The notes: generated by a model from the sequence alone, not told the origin. Positions 1 through 7,984 are shown, counted from the first letter of the stretch. The stretch: DNA of 38,344 bases from an uncultured Bacteroidales bacterium (GCA_937915765.1 CALGHE010000071.1:1-38344); one strand, 5' to 3'. Made by a program: numbers and translations.

Positions 1-7
1 ACATCGG

Positions 8-42
8 CTGTCCGATAAAATGTGTACTTTTGCCCATGGTTA
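8..42. repeat. Left member of two inverted-repeat pairs bordering the IS region
   Basis: Two short words lie side by side here. ctgtccgataaaa (8-20) recurs inverted at 1507-1519. The 23 bases at 20-42 (starting tgtgtacttttgccc) recur inverted at 1530-1552, immediately before glycosyltransferase coding sequence resumes. These may be ends of an older element into which the zinc-type IS inserted, or subterminal repeats of one larger element. The left junction with host DNA is not visible because the window begins here. Confidence 0.6.
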
Positions 43-75
43 TGTTTTATATGTGCAATTCAAAGATAACCAAAA

Positions 76-107
76 AGGACTGAATCTTGCAAGTCAGATT
101 CAGTCCT
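76..107 (+). terminator. Perfect 12-bp hairpin followed by T-run
   Basis: The arms aggactgaatct (76-87) and agattcagtcct (96-107) are perfectly complementary around an 8-base loop, and the sequence continues aattttt. This is a typical intrinsic terminator for a transcript entering from the left, probably from a gene outside the window. Confidence 0.6.
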
Positions 108-309
108 AATTTTTGGCGTATAGGTCATTTTGCAGGCTGTAAACAAGTATGTATTGTTCAATAGGTCAATTTGCAGGCTGAAATCGAGGCATGTAATTTT
201 CCTATATCAACAGATGCTATTACCTTTGCTCCGCAGTCTGAAGCATAGCGGAGCTCTGCTGGGGAGCAACTCCGCGAGGAATAGGATTGTAATGCGTGAA
301 GCATGTTAA

Positions 310-350
310 AACAAATGGGGGCTGTCCGAGACGGGCTGTCCCCATTTTGT
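310..350 (-). terminator. Hairpin downstream of the zinc-type transposase
   Basis: The arms acaaatgggg (311-320) and ccccattttgt (340-350) pair with one bulge or mismatch, 14 bases past the transposase stop. On the minus strand a T-rich stretch follows. Confidence 0.5.
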
Positions 351-363
351 TGCAGTAAATATG

Positions 364-1278
364 CTACTCGCCATTCAATGCCAAGAAAAACCCATCAATA
401 AACCGCAAGCGGTTTTCTTTCTTCATGCCACTATGAATGTTGAGATGTTTCTTTAAATCAGTGAATATGCCCTCTATCTTGTTGTTGGTATTGGGCATGC
501 CATTTACATGCTGGTAGGTGAAGAGGTATGGCAAATAGAATTCGACGCTCACCATTGCAGATCTTGTTCGCTGATGGGTGTAATATGTATTCTGAGTCAT
601 AGGATTTTGAGTGCGTTCATTCAGGAACGTCTTCCACTTGTCCTTCCACTTTTGGAAGTCTCTCTTAAAGTCATCTTCTTTAGCATCTTTCAGAGAGCGC
701 ATCAACTGCTGAAGTTCCTGACCTGCAGGCAGTTTAGGATTTTTTGTAATCTTACGTCTGACAATGGTGCACATGTGATAATGGCACATCTGTATCTTAT
801 AACCGGCAAACACTTTGAACAAGCTCTGAATACCATCTATCACCATTCCATTCAGAATGTAGCCATTCTTTTCAATCTCACGGACTGCATCTACATAGTC
901 AGACACATGCTCATGGCAAATGTGTTTCATATAAAGAGGTTTGCCCGTATTCGTGTCCAATGCGACAATGACACCGCAATTGCGACCAAAGTAGGTCGCG
1001 TCAATGTTGACTATGCCGTGTCCGCCGATTTTAGGGTTATGCCATTCAACGGAGACGTTCTTTAAAAGTCGCTTGATAGTAGATTCACTTACTTTATAAC
1101 GTAGAGACAACTCATGAATTGTCTGTTTCTCTTCCGTATAGGCTTTCCAAACAACATTGCTCTTAAGATACATTTTACCTCGGAACTGGCAGCCACAAAC
1201 CATGCATTTGTACAACTGGATTCCTTTACGCACACCGTTTTTCTTTGTTATCGGAGAGTGGCAGTTGGGACACTTTTT
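364..1278 (-). CDS. IS256-like transposase, variant with N-terminal zinc ribbon
   Basis: DDE-type transposase of a small IS. The reading frame is open from 1278. A GTG at 1233 is the first usual start (289 residues from there). Starting there would lose the first half of a zinc ribbon: CPNC lies upstream of the GTG and pairs with CMVC about 20 residues later. After the ribbon comes a helix-turn-helix region (LSLRYKVSESTIKRLL), then a mutator/MULE-like core with NIDATYFGR (first Asp), VIDGIQSLF (second Asp), a CHYH motif and NNKIEG (Glu). The only ATG nearby (1286) is in another frame and meets the zinc-ribbon frame at a run of seven A. Expression may therefore need slippage, or the 5' end may be damaged. 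The family assignment is confident, the start is not. Confidence 0.75.
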   Translation of the reverse strand, partial: KKCPNCHSPITKKNGVRKGIQLYKCMVCGCQFRGKMYLKSNVVWKAYTEEKQTIHELSLRYKVSESTIKRLLKNVSVEWHNPKIGGHGIVNIDATYFGRNCGVIVALDTNTGKPLYMKHICHEHVSDYVDAVREIEKNGYILNGMVIDGIQSLFKVFAGYKIQMCHYHMCTIVRRKITKNPKLPAGQELQQLMRSLKDAKEDDFKRDFQKWKDKWKTFLNERTQNPMTQNTYYTHQRTRSAMVSVEFYLPYLFTYQHVNGMPNTNNKIEGIFTDLKKHLNIHSGMKKENRLRFIDGFFLALNGE

Positions 1279-1417
1279 TTATTCATTGGAATGTCGATTT
1301 TAGGGATTTTGAAATGCACGCAAAGTTACTGTGAATCGGACAAGTCTGCAAGTGTCAGCCTGCAAAATGACCTATTGAGCATTTTCAAAAGTAAATTTTG
1401 CATTTCAAAGATTTGAA

Positions 1418-1455
1418 ATGGCCACATCACCTGTGTTTATCGGGGATGTGGCCAT
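1418..1455. repeat. 11-bp inverted repeat inside the IS, upstream of the transposase
   Basis: atggccacatc (1418-1428) and gatgtggccat (1445-1455) form a perfect hairpin. It directly follows a second, 20-bp near-palindrome at 1401-1420 (catttcaaa and its inverse). It lies between the transposase start and the IS end, so it could block read-through transcription into the element or form part of the transposase binding site. Confidence 0.5.
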
Positions 1456-2125
1456 GTCGTAGCCTGCAAATTGACCTATAGGTCTAATTTTTTTATGCTT
1501 AAAAAGTTTTATCGGACAGTAATAAAATTATAACCATGGGCAAAAGTACACATCATCATTTATGTAGATGATGATGCCATAGTAGATCCCGATTATATCC
1601 GTTCGTATGCAGAACATTTTCATTCTAACCCTGAAACTATGGTAGCAGGAGGTCCTATAGAGCCTTTATATGAGACCAAAGAGCCTTCTTGGATGTCTCC
1701 TTATACAAAAGCTCTATTAACTGCATGGATGAACTACGGAGATAAAGTACGGAAGTATCCTAACGGACGTTTTCCAGGAGGAGGGAATGCGGCTTACAGA
1801 AAAAGCGTATTTGATAAGGTTGGATTATTCAACACAGAATTAGGACGTAAAGGGTCTGCGCTACTCGCCTCAGAAGAAAAAGACATTTTCGACAAAATGC
1901 AACAACTTGGAATGCAAGTATTGTATTTACCATTACCAGTACTACACCATATCATTCCTCAAACAAAATTAGAAGAGCCATATTTCAATCGTTTAACTTT
2001 GCAAATTGGGCGTAGTGAACGAATGCGAACTAAGAGCATATCTCAAAGCAAATATGTTAAACGAAGAGTGTAAAATAAACTGTGTCAAGGAACAATAAAA
2101 GTATTACGACATAGTTTAAATTATA

Positions 2126-3331
2126 ATGACACACGAAGAAATTGATTACAAGTTGGCCGCCGAACAGTTGCGTACAGGGCAGCCTTTGTTTGGGAAAGGA
2201 GGAGCATTGGCTCCCATGTTGGAACGCATACTGAATGCAGCTCTTGAGGGAGAGATGGACGCTCACCTGAGTGTAGAATCTCGAGAAAGCGGCAATCGTC
2301 GCAACGGCAAGATGTCCAAGACAGTCCAGACGCAGTATGGCGAAGTTACCGTTGAAACTCCACGAGACCGTGATGGCAGTTTTGAACCTCAAACAGTGCG
2401 AAAGCGTGAGACAATACTGGCCGAAGGCATGGCGGACCAAATTATCGGCATGTACGCCTTTGGTACGAGCACCAGAGAAATTAGCCAATACTTTGAACGT
2501 GAGTTCAATACAACACTGTCTGCTGAGACTATCAGTGCGATAACAGATCGTGTACTTCCTGAAATAAAAGAATGGAAGTCACGTTCTTTGGAATCTGTCT
2601 ATGCTATCTGTTGGCTTGATGCCGTCCACTACAAGGTAAAGGATGAGAGCGGCCGTGCCGTTACTCGCGCCATCTACAATGTACTAGGCATCAATAAGGA
2701 TGGGCACAAGGAACTACTTGGAATGTACGTTGCCAGAAGCGAAGGCGCTAATTTCTGGTTAGAAGTACTTGCCGACTTGCAAAACCGAGGTGTAGAGGAC
2801 ATCATGATATGTTGTGTAGATGGTCTGAAAGGCTTCCCCGATGCCATCCAAAGCGTATTTCCCAACACGGCAGTCCAACTTTGTATTGTACACCAGATAC
2901 GTAATTCCATCAAATACGTTGGCAGCAAGCATCAGAAGGAGTTTCTCAAAGACTTAAAACTTGTCTATGGGGCAGTAAGCAAGGATGCAGCAGAGACAGA
3001 ACTGGACAATCTTGAAATCAAGTGGGGCGAGCAATATCCCATCGTCATCAAGTCATGGCGCGACAATTGGGAACGATTGACAGAGTATTTCCAGTACACC
3101 AAAGAGATACGTCGTCTAATCTATACGACCAACACAGTTGAGAGCTATCATCGCCAAATACGCAAGGTCACGAAGAACAAAGGAGTGTTCCCGTCTGATA
3201 CTGCATTAGAGAAACTCGTCTATCTGGCTTATCGTAACATTTCAGAGAAATGGACTATGCCTCTGGCGAATTGGGCTCTCATCTCACAACAATTGGCCAT
3301 CAAATTTGGTGATAGATATGAAATCATGTAA
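2126..3331 (+). CDS. IS256 family transposase (mutator type)
   Basis: A 401-residue DDE transposase, the usual length for IS256 relatives, and intact. The N-terminal region contains the conserved NRRNGKMSKTVQT and VETPRDRDGSFEP segments. The catalytic residues are recognisable: first Asp in WLDAVHYKVK, second Asp in CCVDGLKGFPDAI followed by CIVHQIRNS, and the Glu in TNTVESYHRQIRK. The start lies about 60 bp inside the left terminal repeat. Since the gene is complete and both ends are present, the element may still be mobile. The target-duplication mismatch suggests the insertion is not brand new. Confidence 0.95.
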   Translation: MTHEEIDYKLAAEQLRTGQPLFGKGGALAPMLERILNAALEGEMDAHLSVESRESGNRRNGKMSKTVQTQYGEVTVETPRDRDGSFEPQTVRKRETILAEGMADQIIGMYAFGTSTREISQYFEREFNTTLSAETISAITDRVLPEIKEWKSRSLESVYAICWLDAVHYKVKDESGRAVTRAIYNVLGINKDGHKELLGMYVARSEGANFWLEVLADLQNRGVEDIMICCVDGLKGFPDAIQSVFPNTAVQLCIVHQIRNSIKYVGSKHQKEFLKDLKLVYGAVSKDAAETELDNLEIKWGEQYPIVIKSWRDNWERLTEYFQYTKEIRRLIYTTNTVESYHRQIRKVTKNKGVFPSDTALEKLVYLAYRNISEKWTMPLANWALISQQLAIKFGDRYEIM

Positions 3332-3350
3332 CTTTGCAAGCAAGAAAAAA

Positions 3351-3384
3351 CTCAGCAGGAAACCATGCATGGTTTCCTGCTGAG
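3351..3384. terminator. 34-bp perfect palindrome after the IS256 transposase
   Basis: Two 17-base arms beginning ctcagcaggaaac are exact inverted copies with no loop bases between them. It starts 20 bp past the transposase stop. It most likely terminates transcription in both directions and insulates the element from host transcription. Confidence 0.7.
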
Positions 3385-3579
3385 GGGAGTAAGGTAAAAA
3401 ATAGCTTGACACAGTTCTGTTTACACAACCTGTTAACGTTTGTTTTTCGAAGGCGTAAAGTGGTGCGGGACATTAGTTCTTTTGTGTTGCTACACACTTC
3501 AGTTTCAGCCTATGAAAGGCTGGAAACTTGTTCTTTTCCGTAAAAATGTAACAGCAGGGTTGCTTGGGGGATAGTAAAT

Positions 3580-4422
3580 CTAGGAGATTTCAAGCATCCG
3601 ATCTAAAAAATTTCTAACTTGATTATCTTTCCCTTTTTGGTCATCAACTTCTTTCCAACAAGACCCATTAATTGTATGAAGCCAAGACTTATCATCAAAA
3701 TATTCTAAAGAATCTCCGTGTCTATCCCCTCCATCTCTCAACGGTTCTATACATTCAGTAGGAAAATTAAGTTTATTAAGATCCAATGAAGAATATAAAC
3801 TATACCAATTACCTCCTCCAGAGTCTAAATAGAATTTATCTGGAGTAACTGGCATAAAGTCAACTTTCTTTTCTCGGACATAATCATACCGAAAAAAAGA
3901 CATAATAGCAGATAAATACCAGCATTTATCTCTTAATCGAAGAGGACCATATATAGGCTGATTTTGGAGTTTATTTAAAATTGACATCTTTGTTATTGGA
4001 AACAAATCGTGATCAATCTGCCCAAAAATGAATGGTTGCCGTTCTTTTACAATATGCTTATAGGTGTAATTCAAAGCTGCAGCATGAGAATATGATGCAC
4101 CGACCCAATTTAAATAGTTTTTAGGAAGACCAACATAGGCTATTTTTTCTTTAGAGCACCATTGCTGTAATTGCAATCTAGCATTATCATCGGTTGAGTT
4201 ATCCACTATGATGTGACAATATTCATCACACAAAAACTTACGCAAAAATTGACTCTGATAACGTATTAATTCTACGTTATTGAACGCGACCGTAATAATA
4301 TCAACGCTCTTGCTTGATAATGGTTCAAGCGTTAAATTCAGCATCAGAATAGGCTTTTTAACTAGTGTAAAAAACTCTAAAGTTCTTACTAATGCCCGAA
4401 ATAAAATGCGTTTAATCGTCAT
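3580..4422 (-). CDS. Glycosyltransferase family 2-like protein
   Basis: A 280-residue GT-A fold glycosyltransferase, probably transferring a sugar to a lipid-linked or surface glycan on the cytoplasmic face of the inner membrane. Visible motifs are an N-terminal strand VDIITVAFNN (about 40-49), a second strand HIIVDNSTDD (70-79) and a metal-binding DXD-type motif in GQIDHDLFPI (Asp137-His-Asp139). The protein is short and has no membrane segment beyond a mildly hydrophobic N-terminus. It is the last gene of a minus-strand cluster, 57 bp after the LicD-like gene. It converges with the broken glycosyltransferase, the stop codons being 5 bp apart. Donor and acceptor sugars cannot be told from sequence. 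Confidence 0.75.
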   Translation of the reverse strand: MTIKRILFRALVRTLEFFTLVKKPILMLNLTLEPLSSKSVDIITVAFNNVELIRYQSQFLRKFLCDEYCHIIVDNSTDDNARLQLQQWCSKEKIAYVGLPKNYLNWVGASYSHAAALNYTYKHIVKERQPFIFGQIDHDLFPITKMSILNKLQNQPIYGPLRLRDKCWYLSAIMSFFRYDYVREKKVDFMPVTPDKFYLDSGGGNWYSLYSSLDLNKLNFPTECIEPLRDGGDRHGDSLEYFDDKSWLHTINGSCWKEVDDQKGKDNQVRNFLDRMLEIS

Positions 4423-4479
4423 AACATTCTAAAATTTTAAACTAAAGTAACAGAAAAATCAGGAATCCTATAAAAATTT

Positions 4480-5190
4480 TTAGAAACGCCTATAACTTCG
4501 ATCAGTAGTATGAACTATACGAGTTTTATAATCTTTGGCGTCCCAATTTTTGATTGGTGTCATATATGAATCAGAATATATTGCACGCAACCACTCATCT
4601 GTTTTTATAGGCATGTAAACCTTTAGACCTAAAAAATCTCTCAATTCAAAATCAGACACAGGAACATAACTGCGATCGCAAGGAAAACCATCTGTAGCAT
4701 TAGCCTCCTTCCACTCTTTAAACTCATGCTTTCGGGCTATTATACTATAATAATCATCTCCTTCTTGAAAATAATAAAAAACATCTAAATGTAATTTTTC
4801 ATAAACGTAAGTTTCTTCAAATACTTGTCCGTCAGCAAGAACATTTTGACGATATAGTTGAAAGCCTGCATTTGTCATTTTCTCATGCAAATCCTTTGGG
4901 AGTTTATCTGCAAGTACGCCCAAATCAATATCTGGATCATAAGAAATAAAGCCTTTGTCGCGATATGCTCCAAGTAATGCACCATAAGTAAGAAATGCTT
5001 GCACATGCATCTGATTAAACACTTTATTTGCAGCATCCAGCATTTGCAAGCCATTTTTACGCATACGGTGCGACTGTATTTCAAACTTAATTCGGTTGAT
5101 GAACTCAACAATTTTTTTATAAATCCCTAATTTTAGGGCTATTTTAACGAGTAAGTCTCTCATATATTTTATTGGCAAAAAAAACATCAT
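4480..5190 (-). CDS. LicD-like (fukutin-type) phosphotransferase
   Basis: A 236-residue member of the LicD/nucleotidyltransferase-fold family. Members transfer phosphocholine or related phospho-alcohol groups from CDP-activated donors to glycans. The hallmark is visible at about residues 67-90: FLTYGALLGAYRDKGFI followed by DPDIDL, with Asp85, Asp87 and Asp89 as likely metal ligands. The CDP-type donor could be made by the fused cytidylyltransferase-like protein two genes upstream. The start at 5190 overlaps the upstream gene by 47 bp. An internal ATG at 5163 (MRDLL) shortens the overlap to 20 bp and is a reasonable alternative. The transferred group is unknown. Confidence 0.7.
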   Translation of the reverse strand: MMFFLPIKYMRDLLVKIALKLGIYKKIVEFINRIKFEIQSHRMRKNGLQMLDAANKVFNQMHVQAFLTYGALLGAYRDKGFISYDPDIDLGVLADKLPKDLHEKMTNAGFQLYRQNVLADGQVFEETYVYEKLHLDVFYYFQEGDDYYSIIARKHEFKEWKEANATDGFPCDRSYVPVSDFELRDFLGLKVYMPIKTDEWLRAIYSDSYMTPIKNWDAKDYKTRIVHTTDRSYRRF

Positions 5191-6046
5191 GAAGTCCTAG
5201 ACCTATATTATATGCAAGAATACGCTCTTCATCCGATTTTCGTGCAATAATACGATTAAGTAAAACTTCACTTATTTCATTAAAACATCTAAATTGATTA
5301 AAATATTTAAAACCTGACACATGGGCAGTGTCATCAGCAAAAACATGATCAAAAAAAAGATCGCAATTTTGAAAGCCTCTCGTGTGAATTGGGACGAGTA
5401 AAACGCCTTTCTTATACAAATCATTTTTTTCACAAAACAAAGTAGGCATTTCAGTTACGGCAGAAACAACAACATCCGAATCTTGAATCAGGTCTTCGTT
5501 ATTCTCCACTATTACAAAACGAACATTTGAAAATGCAGAAAAGAGATTGATAAAATCATCCGCTTGTCGCTTATATCTTAAAAGTTTACATGTTATCTGT
5601 TTTTGTAATGGCAAAGTTGATAACAAACATTGCATGGTTGCAATAGCAGTACTACCTAAACCTACAAATGCATAAACATTTGCGCAAGAGGACTGTAACG
5701 TATTAATTGTTAACGCCGCAACGGCTCCCGTTCTCATTTGTGTTATCCAATCTGCAGACATTAACGACAATAAAATTCCTGTAGAAGCCTGATATAATAA
5801 CACATCAGATCGTAAAGAAGGTTTATTTCCAGCAATACGAGATACAACTTTCACTCCAAACCTATCATACTCAGGAGGCAATAAGCACGGCATTGTATTA
5901 AAAAAATCGCTCTTTTGAGGATGTAAACTTATCTTTGGGGGAACTTGAGCATCATATTTCATGCAGAACGATTCTTTCACCCATTTTACACATTGAATGG
6001 GAGAAATAGACAACCCCCTTATCTCTTCATCGGTTATATACTTCAT
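5144..6046 (-). CDS. Ornithine cyclodeaminase / mu-crystallin family protein
   Basis: A 300-residue NAD(P)-dependent enzyme family member. Features in order: the conserved GVKVVSR segment (about 64-70), the RTGAVAALT segment (105-113) typical of the family active site, and a Rossmann nucleotide-binding loop FVGLGSTA (127-134). Relatives either cyclise amino acids with loss of ammonia or act as imine reductases or dehydrogenases (alanine dehydrogenase, SbnB-type). Its place in a glycan-decoration operon suggests it makes or modifies an unusual amino acid or amine. That is inference. Its ATG overlaps the stop of the upstream fusion gene (ATGA, 6043-6046), so the two are translationally coupled. 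Confidence 0.8.
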   Translation of the reverse strand: MKYITDEEIRGLSISPIQCVKWVKESFCMKYDAQVPPKISLHPQKSDFFNTMPCLLPPEYDRFGVKVVSRIAGNKPSLRSDVLLYQASTGILLSLMSADWITQMRTGAVAALTINTLQSSCANVYAFVGLGSTAIATMQCLLSTLPLQKQITCKLLRYKRQADDFINLFSAFSNVRFVIVENNEDLIQDSDVVVSAVTEMPTLFCEKNDLYKKGVLLVPIHTRGFQNCDLFFDHVFADDTAHVSGFKYFNQFRCFNEISEVLLNRIIARKSDEERILAYNIGLGLHDVFFANKIYERLTR

Positions 6047-7830
6047 ATTAATCTAAGAGCTTCAACAAGTTTATTATTATCATGAGTACCACGAACTGCA
6101 ATGCGGATATAAGCTCCGTTGCACTTAGAAGAGCAATCTTTTATAAGTATATTGTGTTGCTTAAGCAATTGCGCAGCCAATTCCCGAGGTGTGTGAGGAT
6201 TCAAAACTTCACATAGGAAATAATTCGCTTCCGAAGGAATAACACGCAAAAATTTAATAGCAGACAACTCTTCCTGAAATCTTTTTCGTTCTATGCGAAA
6301 TTCATCCATTGCTTGTTGGTAACAACGTTCATATTTGCCCAATATTTGCAAGAAAAACTCTGCAAAGGAGTTTATATTCCAAATGGAAACTGAACGACGG
6401 ATGTTAGTCATTAACTCAGCATTTGACGAGGCCAATATCCCCAATCGCAAGCCAGGGACTCCATATGATTTTGAAATGCTTTTGATTATCACTAAACAAC
6501 CAAATTGTTCCAAAACCTCATTGCAAATAAAAGTTGGGTGCTCGCACGAAAAATCGATGAAACTTTCATCTAGTATAAACATAATGCCACGCTCTTCACA
6601 CCACTGAGCAAGACGCAAACAATCTTTGTACGGGATATAATTACCCGTAGGATTATCAGGATTAACCAGAACTAATGAAGATATTTTTTTATCTTCGAAA
6701 TATGTCATTAAATCATCTGCAGAATAAGAAAATTGAGGTGTTTTTATTTGATAATCAACCACCTGCTCTGGACTTAAACGATTAGGATATTCCTCAAATG
6801 TTGGACGTACTATGCCAACCTTCCCTTGGATTTGTTCAAATAAGACCTTAATCAATTCTGCAGCTCCATTGCCTACAGTCACATAATCTTGCTTAACTGA
6901 AAAATCCTTGGCTGCAAGAAGACTATTAACGCGTTGCCCAGAAGGATACTCAGTGAGTATTCTTTGAAAACTTGCGGCAAGTTCTTCTCGTAAGCGCTGA
7001 TTTGGAAAATAAGGATTAACTAAATAGCAAAAATCTAACATATGGGGATAACGCCAGTATCCTCCATAGCGAGAACACAACAAATCATACTGATGATCTG
7101 TAAATATTGATTCTGCAATATCCAAATCTTGGACATCATCAATTTCATACCATTGTTCTCCAGTTAAAGGTAACGCCCTTATGCTCGATCCATCTAACAT
7201 TGTAATCACACGAAGTACTTGTTCATAGTATTCGTTTTTACCTAATGCAGTACAATATGCCTCCAGAAAAGGGACGTACATTTTAGATGAAAATTGTTGA
7301 GAGAACTTATATACGTTCACAGTTTTATAATAGAACGGAATATCTTCATACTTAAATTGACTATTAGGAATGAACCGTTGGATGCGATTTTCGTTGTCTA
7401 TAGTTACCACAGTGCCATCCATCCAACTTTCATATTTATCCACCAATGCCAAATCTGGATAAGGGTGATGCAACAATTTTTCAATAACAACATCTTCCAT
7501 TATCAAGTCAGATTCGAAAAGTAATGTGTCTTCTTCTGTAAGATATTTCTTTGCCAAATACAAGGAATAGATATTATTAGTTTTATCATACACTGTATTT
7601 TCAACGAATTCGACAGGAGTTCTTATAACCAAGGAAGAAAGATGTTTTTTTAGTTCGTTAGACTTATACCCAACGACTAGTACAATACGAGACAATTGAA
7701 GGCTATCTAATTGCCGCAATAGACGACTGATGAGTGTTTCTCCGCCCACCTCAATCATACACTTGGTGTTGCCCTTAGTTAAATCACCTAGGCGTTTTCC
7801 CATTCCTGCTGCTAATATAATTGCTTGCAT
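6043..7830 (-). CDS. Fusion: LicC-like nucleotidyltransferase + CobD/HisC-like PLP enzyme
   Basis: A 595-residue two-domain protein. Residues 1 to about 240 are a sugar-nucleotide/CTP:phosphocholine-type nucleotidyltransferase. It opens with IILAAGMGKRLGDLTKGNTK and has a likely metal Asp in LLFESDLIMED (Asp108). Residues about 250-595 are a fold-type I PLP enzyme. It has GNGAAELI for phosphate binding, NPDNPTGNY (390-398), ILDESFIDF (Asp421) and SISKSYGVPGLRLG with the PLP lysine at 454. This half resembles histidinol-phosphate aminotransferase and L-threonine-phosphate decarboxylase (CobD). The domain pairing suggests that the PLP half makes an amino-alcohol phosphate and the N-terminal half activates it with CTP, for transfer by the LicD-like protein. 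Substrates are inferred only. It is the first gene of the operon, with a TAnnTTTG box 28 bp upstream. Confidence 0.8.
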   Translation of the reverse strand: MQAIILAAGMGKRLGDLTKGNTKCMIEVGGETLISRLLRQLDSLQLSRIVLVVGYKSNELKKHLSSLVIRTPVEFVENTVYDKTNNIYSLYLAKKYLTEEDTLLFESDLIMEDVVIEKLLHHPYPDLALVDKYESWMDGTVVTIDNENRIQRFIPNSQFKYEDIPFYYKTVNVYKFSQQFSSKMYVPFLEAYCTALGKNEYYEQVLRVITMLDGSSIRALPLTGEQWYEIDDVQDLDIAESIFTDHQYDLLCSRYGGYWRYPHMLDFCYLVNPYFPNQRLREELAASFQRILTEYPSGQRVNSLLAAKDFSVKQDYVTVGNGAAELIKVLFEQIQGKVGIVRPTFEEYPNRLSPEQVVDYQIKTPQFSYSADDLMTYFEDKKISSLVLVNPDNPTGNYIPYKDCLRLAQWCEERGIMFILDESFIDFSCEHPTFICNEVLEQFGCLVIIKSISKSYGVPGLRLGILASSNAELMTNIRRSVSIWNINSFAEFFLQILGKYERCYQQAMDEFRIERKRFQEELSAIKFLRVIPSEANYFLCEVLNPHTPRELAAQLLKQHNILIKDCSSKCNGAYIRIAVRGTHDNNKLVEALRLI

Positions 7831-7857
7831 AAAACTTCCAAAGTCTATTTATATTGC

Positions 7858-7865
7858 CAAAAGTA
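7858..7865 (-). promoter_or_regulatory. Putative -7 box for the glycan-decoration operon
   Basis: Read on the minus strand this is TACTTTTG, matching the Bacteroidetes -7 consensus TAnnTTTG, 28 bp before the fusion gene start. No clear -33 TTTG is seen at the usual distance. Confidence 0.4.
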
Positions 7866-7961
7866 TTAATTTTTGTGAAGATAAAAGGATTGAAGAGAAA
7901 TTTTTCTTACGTTTGAAGATTTACATTAAGTCATGCTATTCATTTCCTTTTAAAACGCAAA

Positions 7962-7984
7962 ACGACCCGCTATCAGCGAGTCGT
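7962..7984 (-). terminator. Hairpin downstream of rpsT
   Basis: acgacccgct and agcgagtcgt pair with one mismatch around a 3-base loop, 22 bp past the rpsT stop. A run containing gttttgcgtttt follows on the minus strand. Confidence 0.6.

Larger units (their letters stand above)
121..1479 (-). mobile_element. Insertion sequence, IS256-like with zinc-ribbon transposase
   Basis: The element carries one transposase gene on the minus strand. It is bordered by doubled inverted repeats of the form taggtcaNtttgcaggct, with copies at 121-139 and 161-180 on the left and inverted copies at 1356-1374 and 1461-1478 on the right. The exact ends are uncertain. The outer pair gives 121-1479, but the 13-bp pair at 8-20 and 1507-1519 could instead be the true termini. 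No target duplication could be confirmed. The glycosyltransferase gene starting at about 1552 has lost its N-terminal half on this side. Confidence 0.7.
2064..3431 (+). mobile_element. IS256-family insertion sequence
   Basis: A 1.37-kb element with imperfect terminal inverted repeats. The left end (from 2064) and the inverted right end share gtgtaaa, a short variable stretch and aactgtgtcaag. The flanks are tgttaaacg on the left (2055-2063) and tgttaacg on the right (3431-3438). This is an imperfect 8-9 bp target duplication that differs by one A. The element encodes one transposase and ends with a palindromic terminator. It splits the glycosyltransferase gene. Confidence 0.85.
1552..3574 (+). 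pseudogene. Glycosyltransferase family 2, disrupted by two insertion sequences
   Basis: Two in-frame pieces of one GT-A glycosyltransferase are visible. Piece one (1552-2063) starts without a start codon at IIIYVDDD, which holds the DXD metal/nucleotide-sugar motif. It continues through FPGGGNAAYRKSVFDKVG and the SEEKDIF acceptor-site motif to QSKYVK. An IS256 element then interrupts it. Piece two (3437-3574) resumes with RLFFEGVKWCGTLVLL and ends LGG-stop. It matches the hydrophobic C-terminal tail expected for this family, and removing the IS restores the frame. The N-terminal Rossmann half is missing on the left, where another IS lies. It probably once belonged to the neighbouring surface-polysaccharide locus, although it lies on the opposite strand. 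No functional product is expected. Confidence 0.8.

Noticed and set aside
3334..3543. 69-residue open frame overlapping the IS256 right end
   Set aside because: It reads through the palindromic terminator and terminal repeat in a frame different from the glycosyltransferase remnant, which explains the same DNA better.
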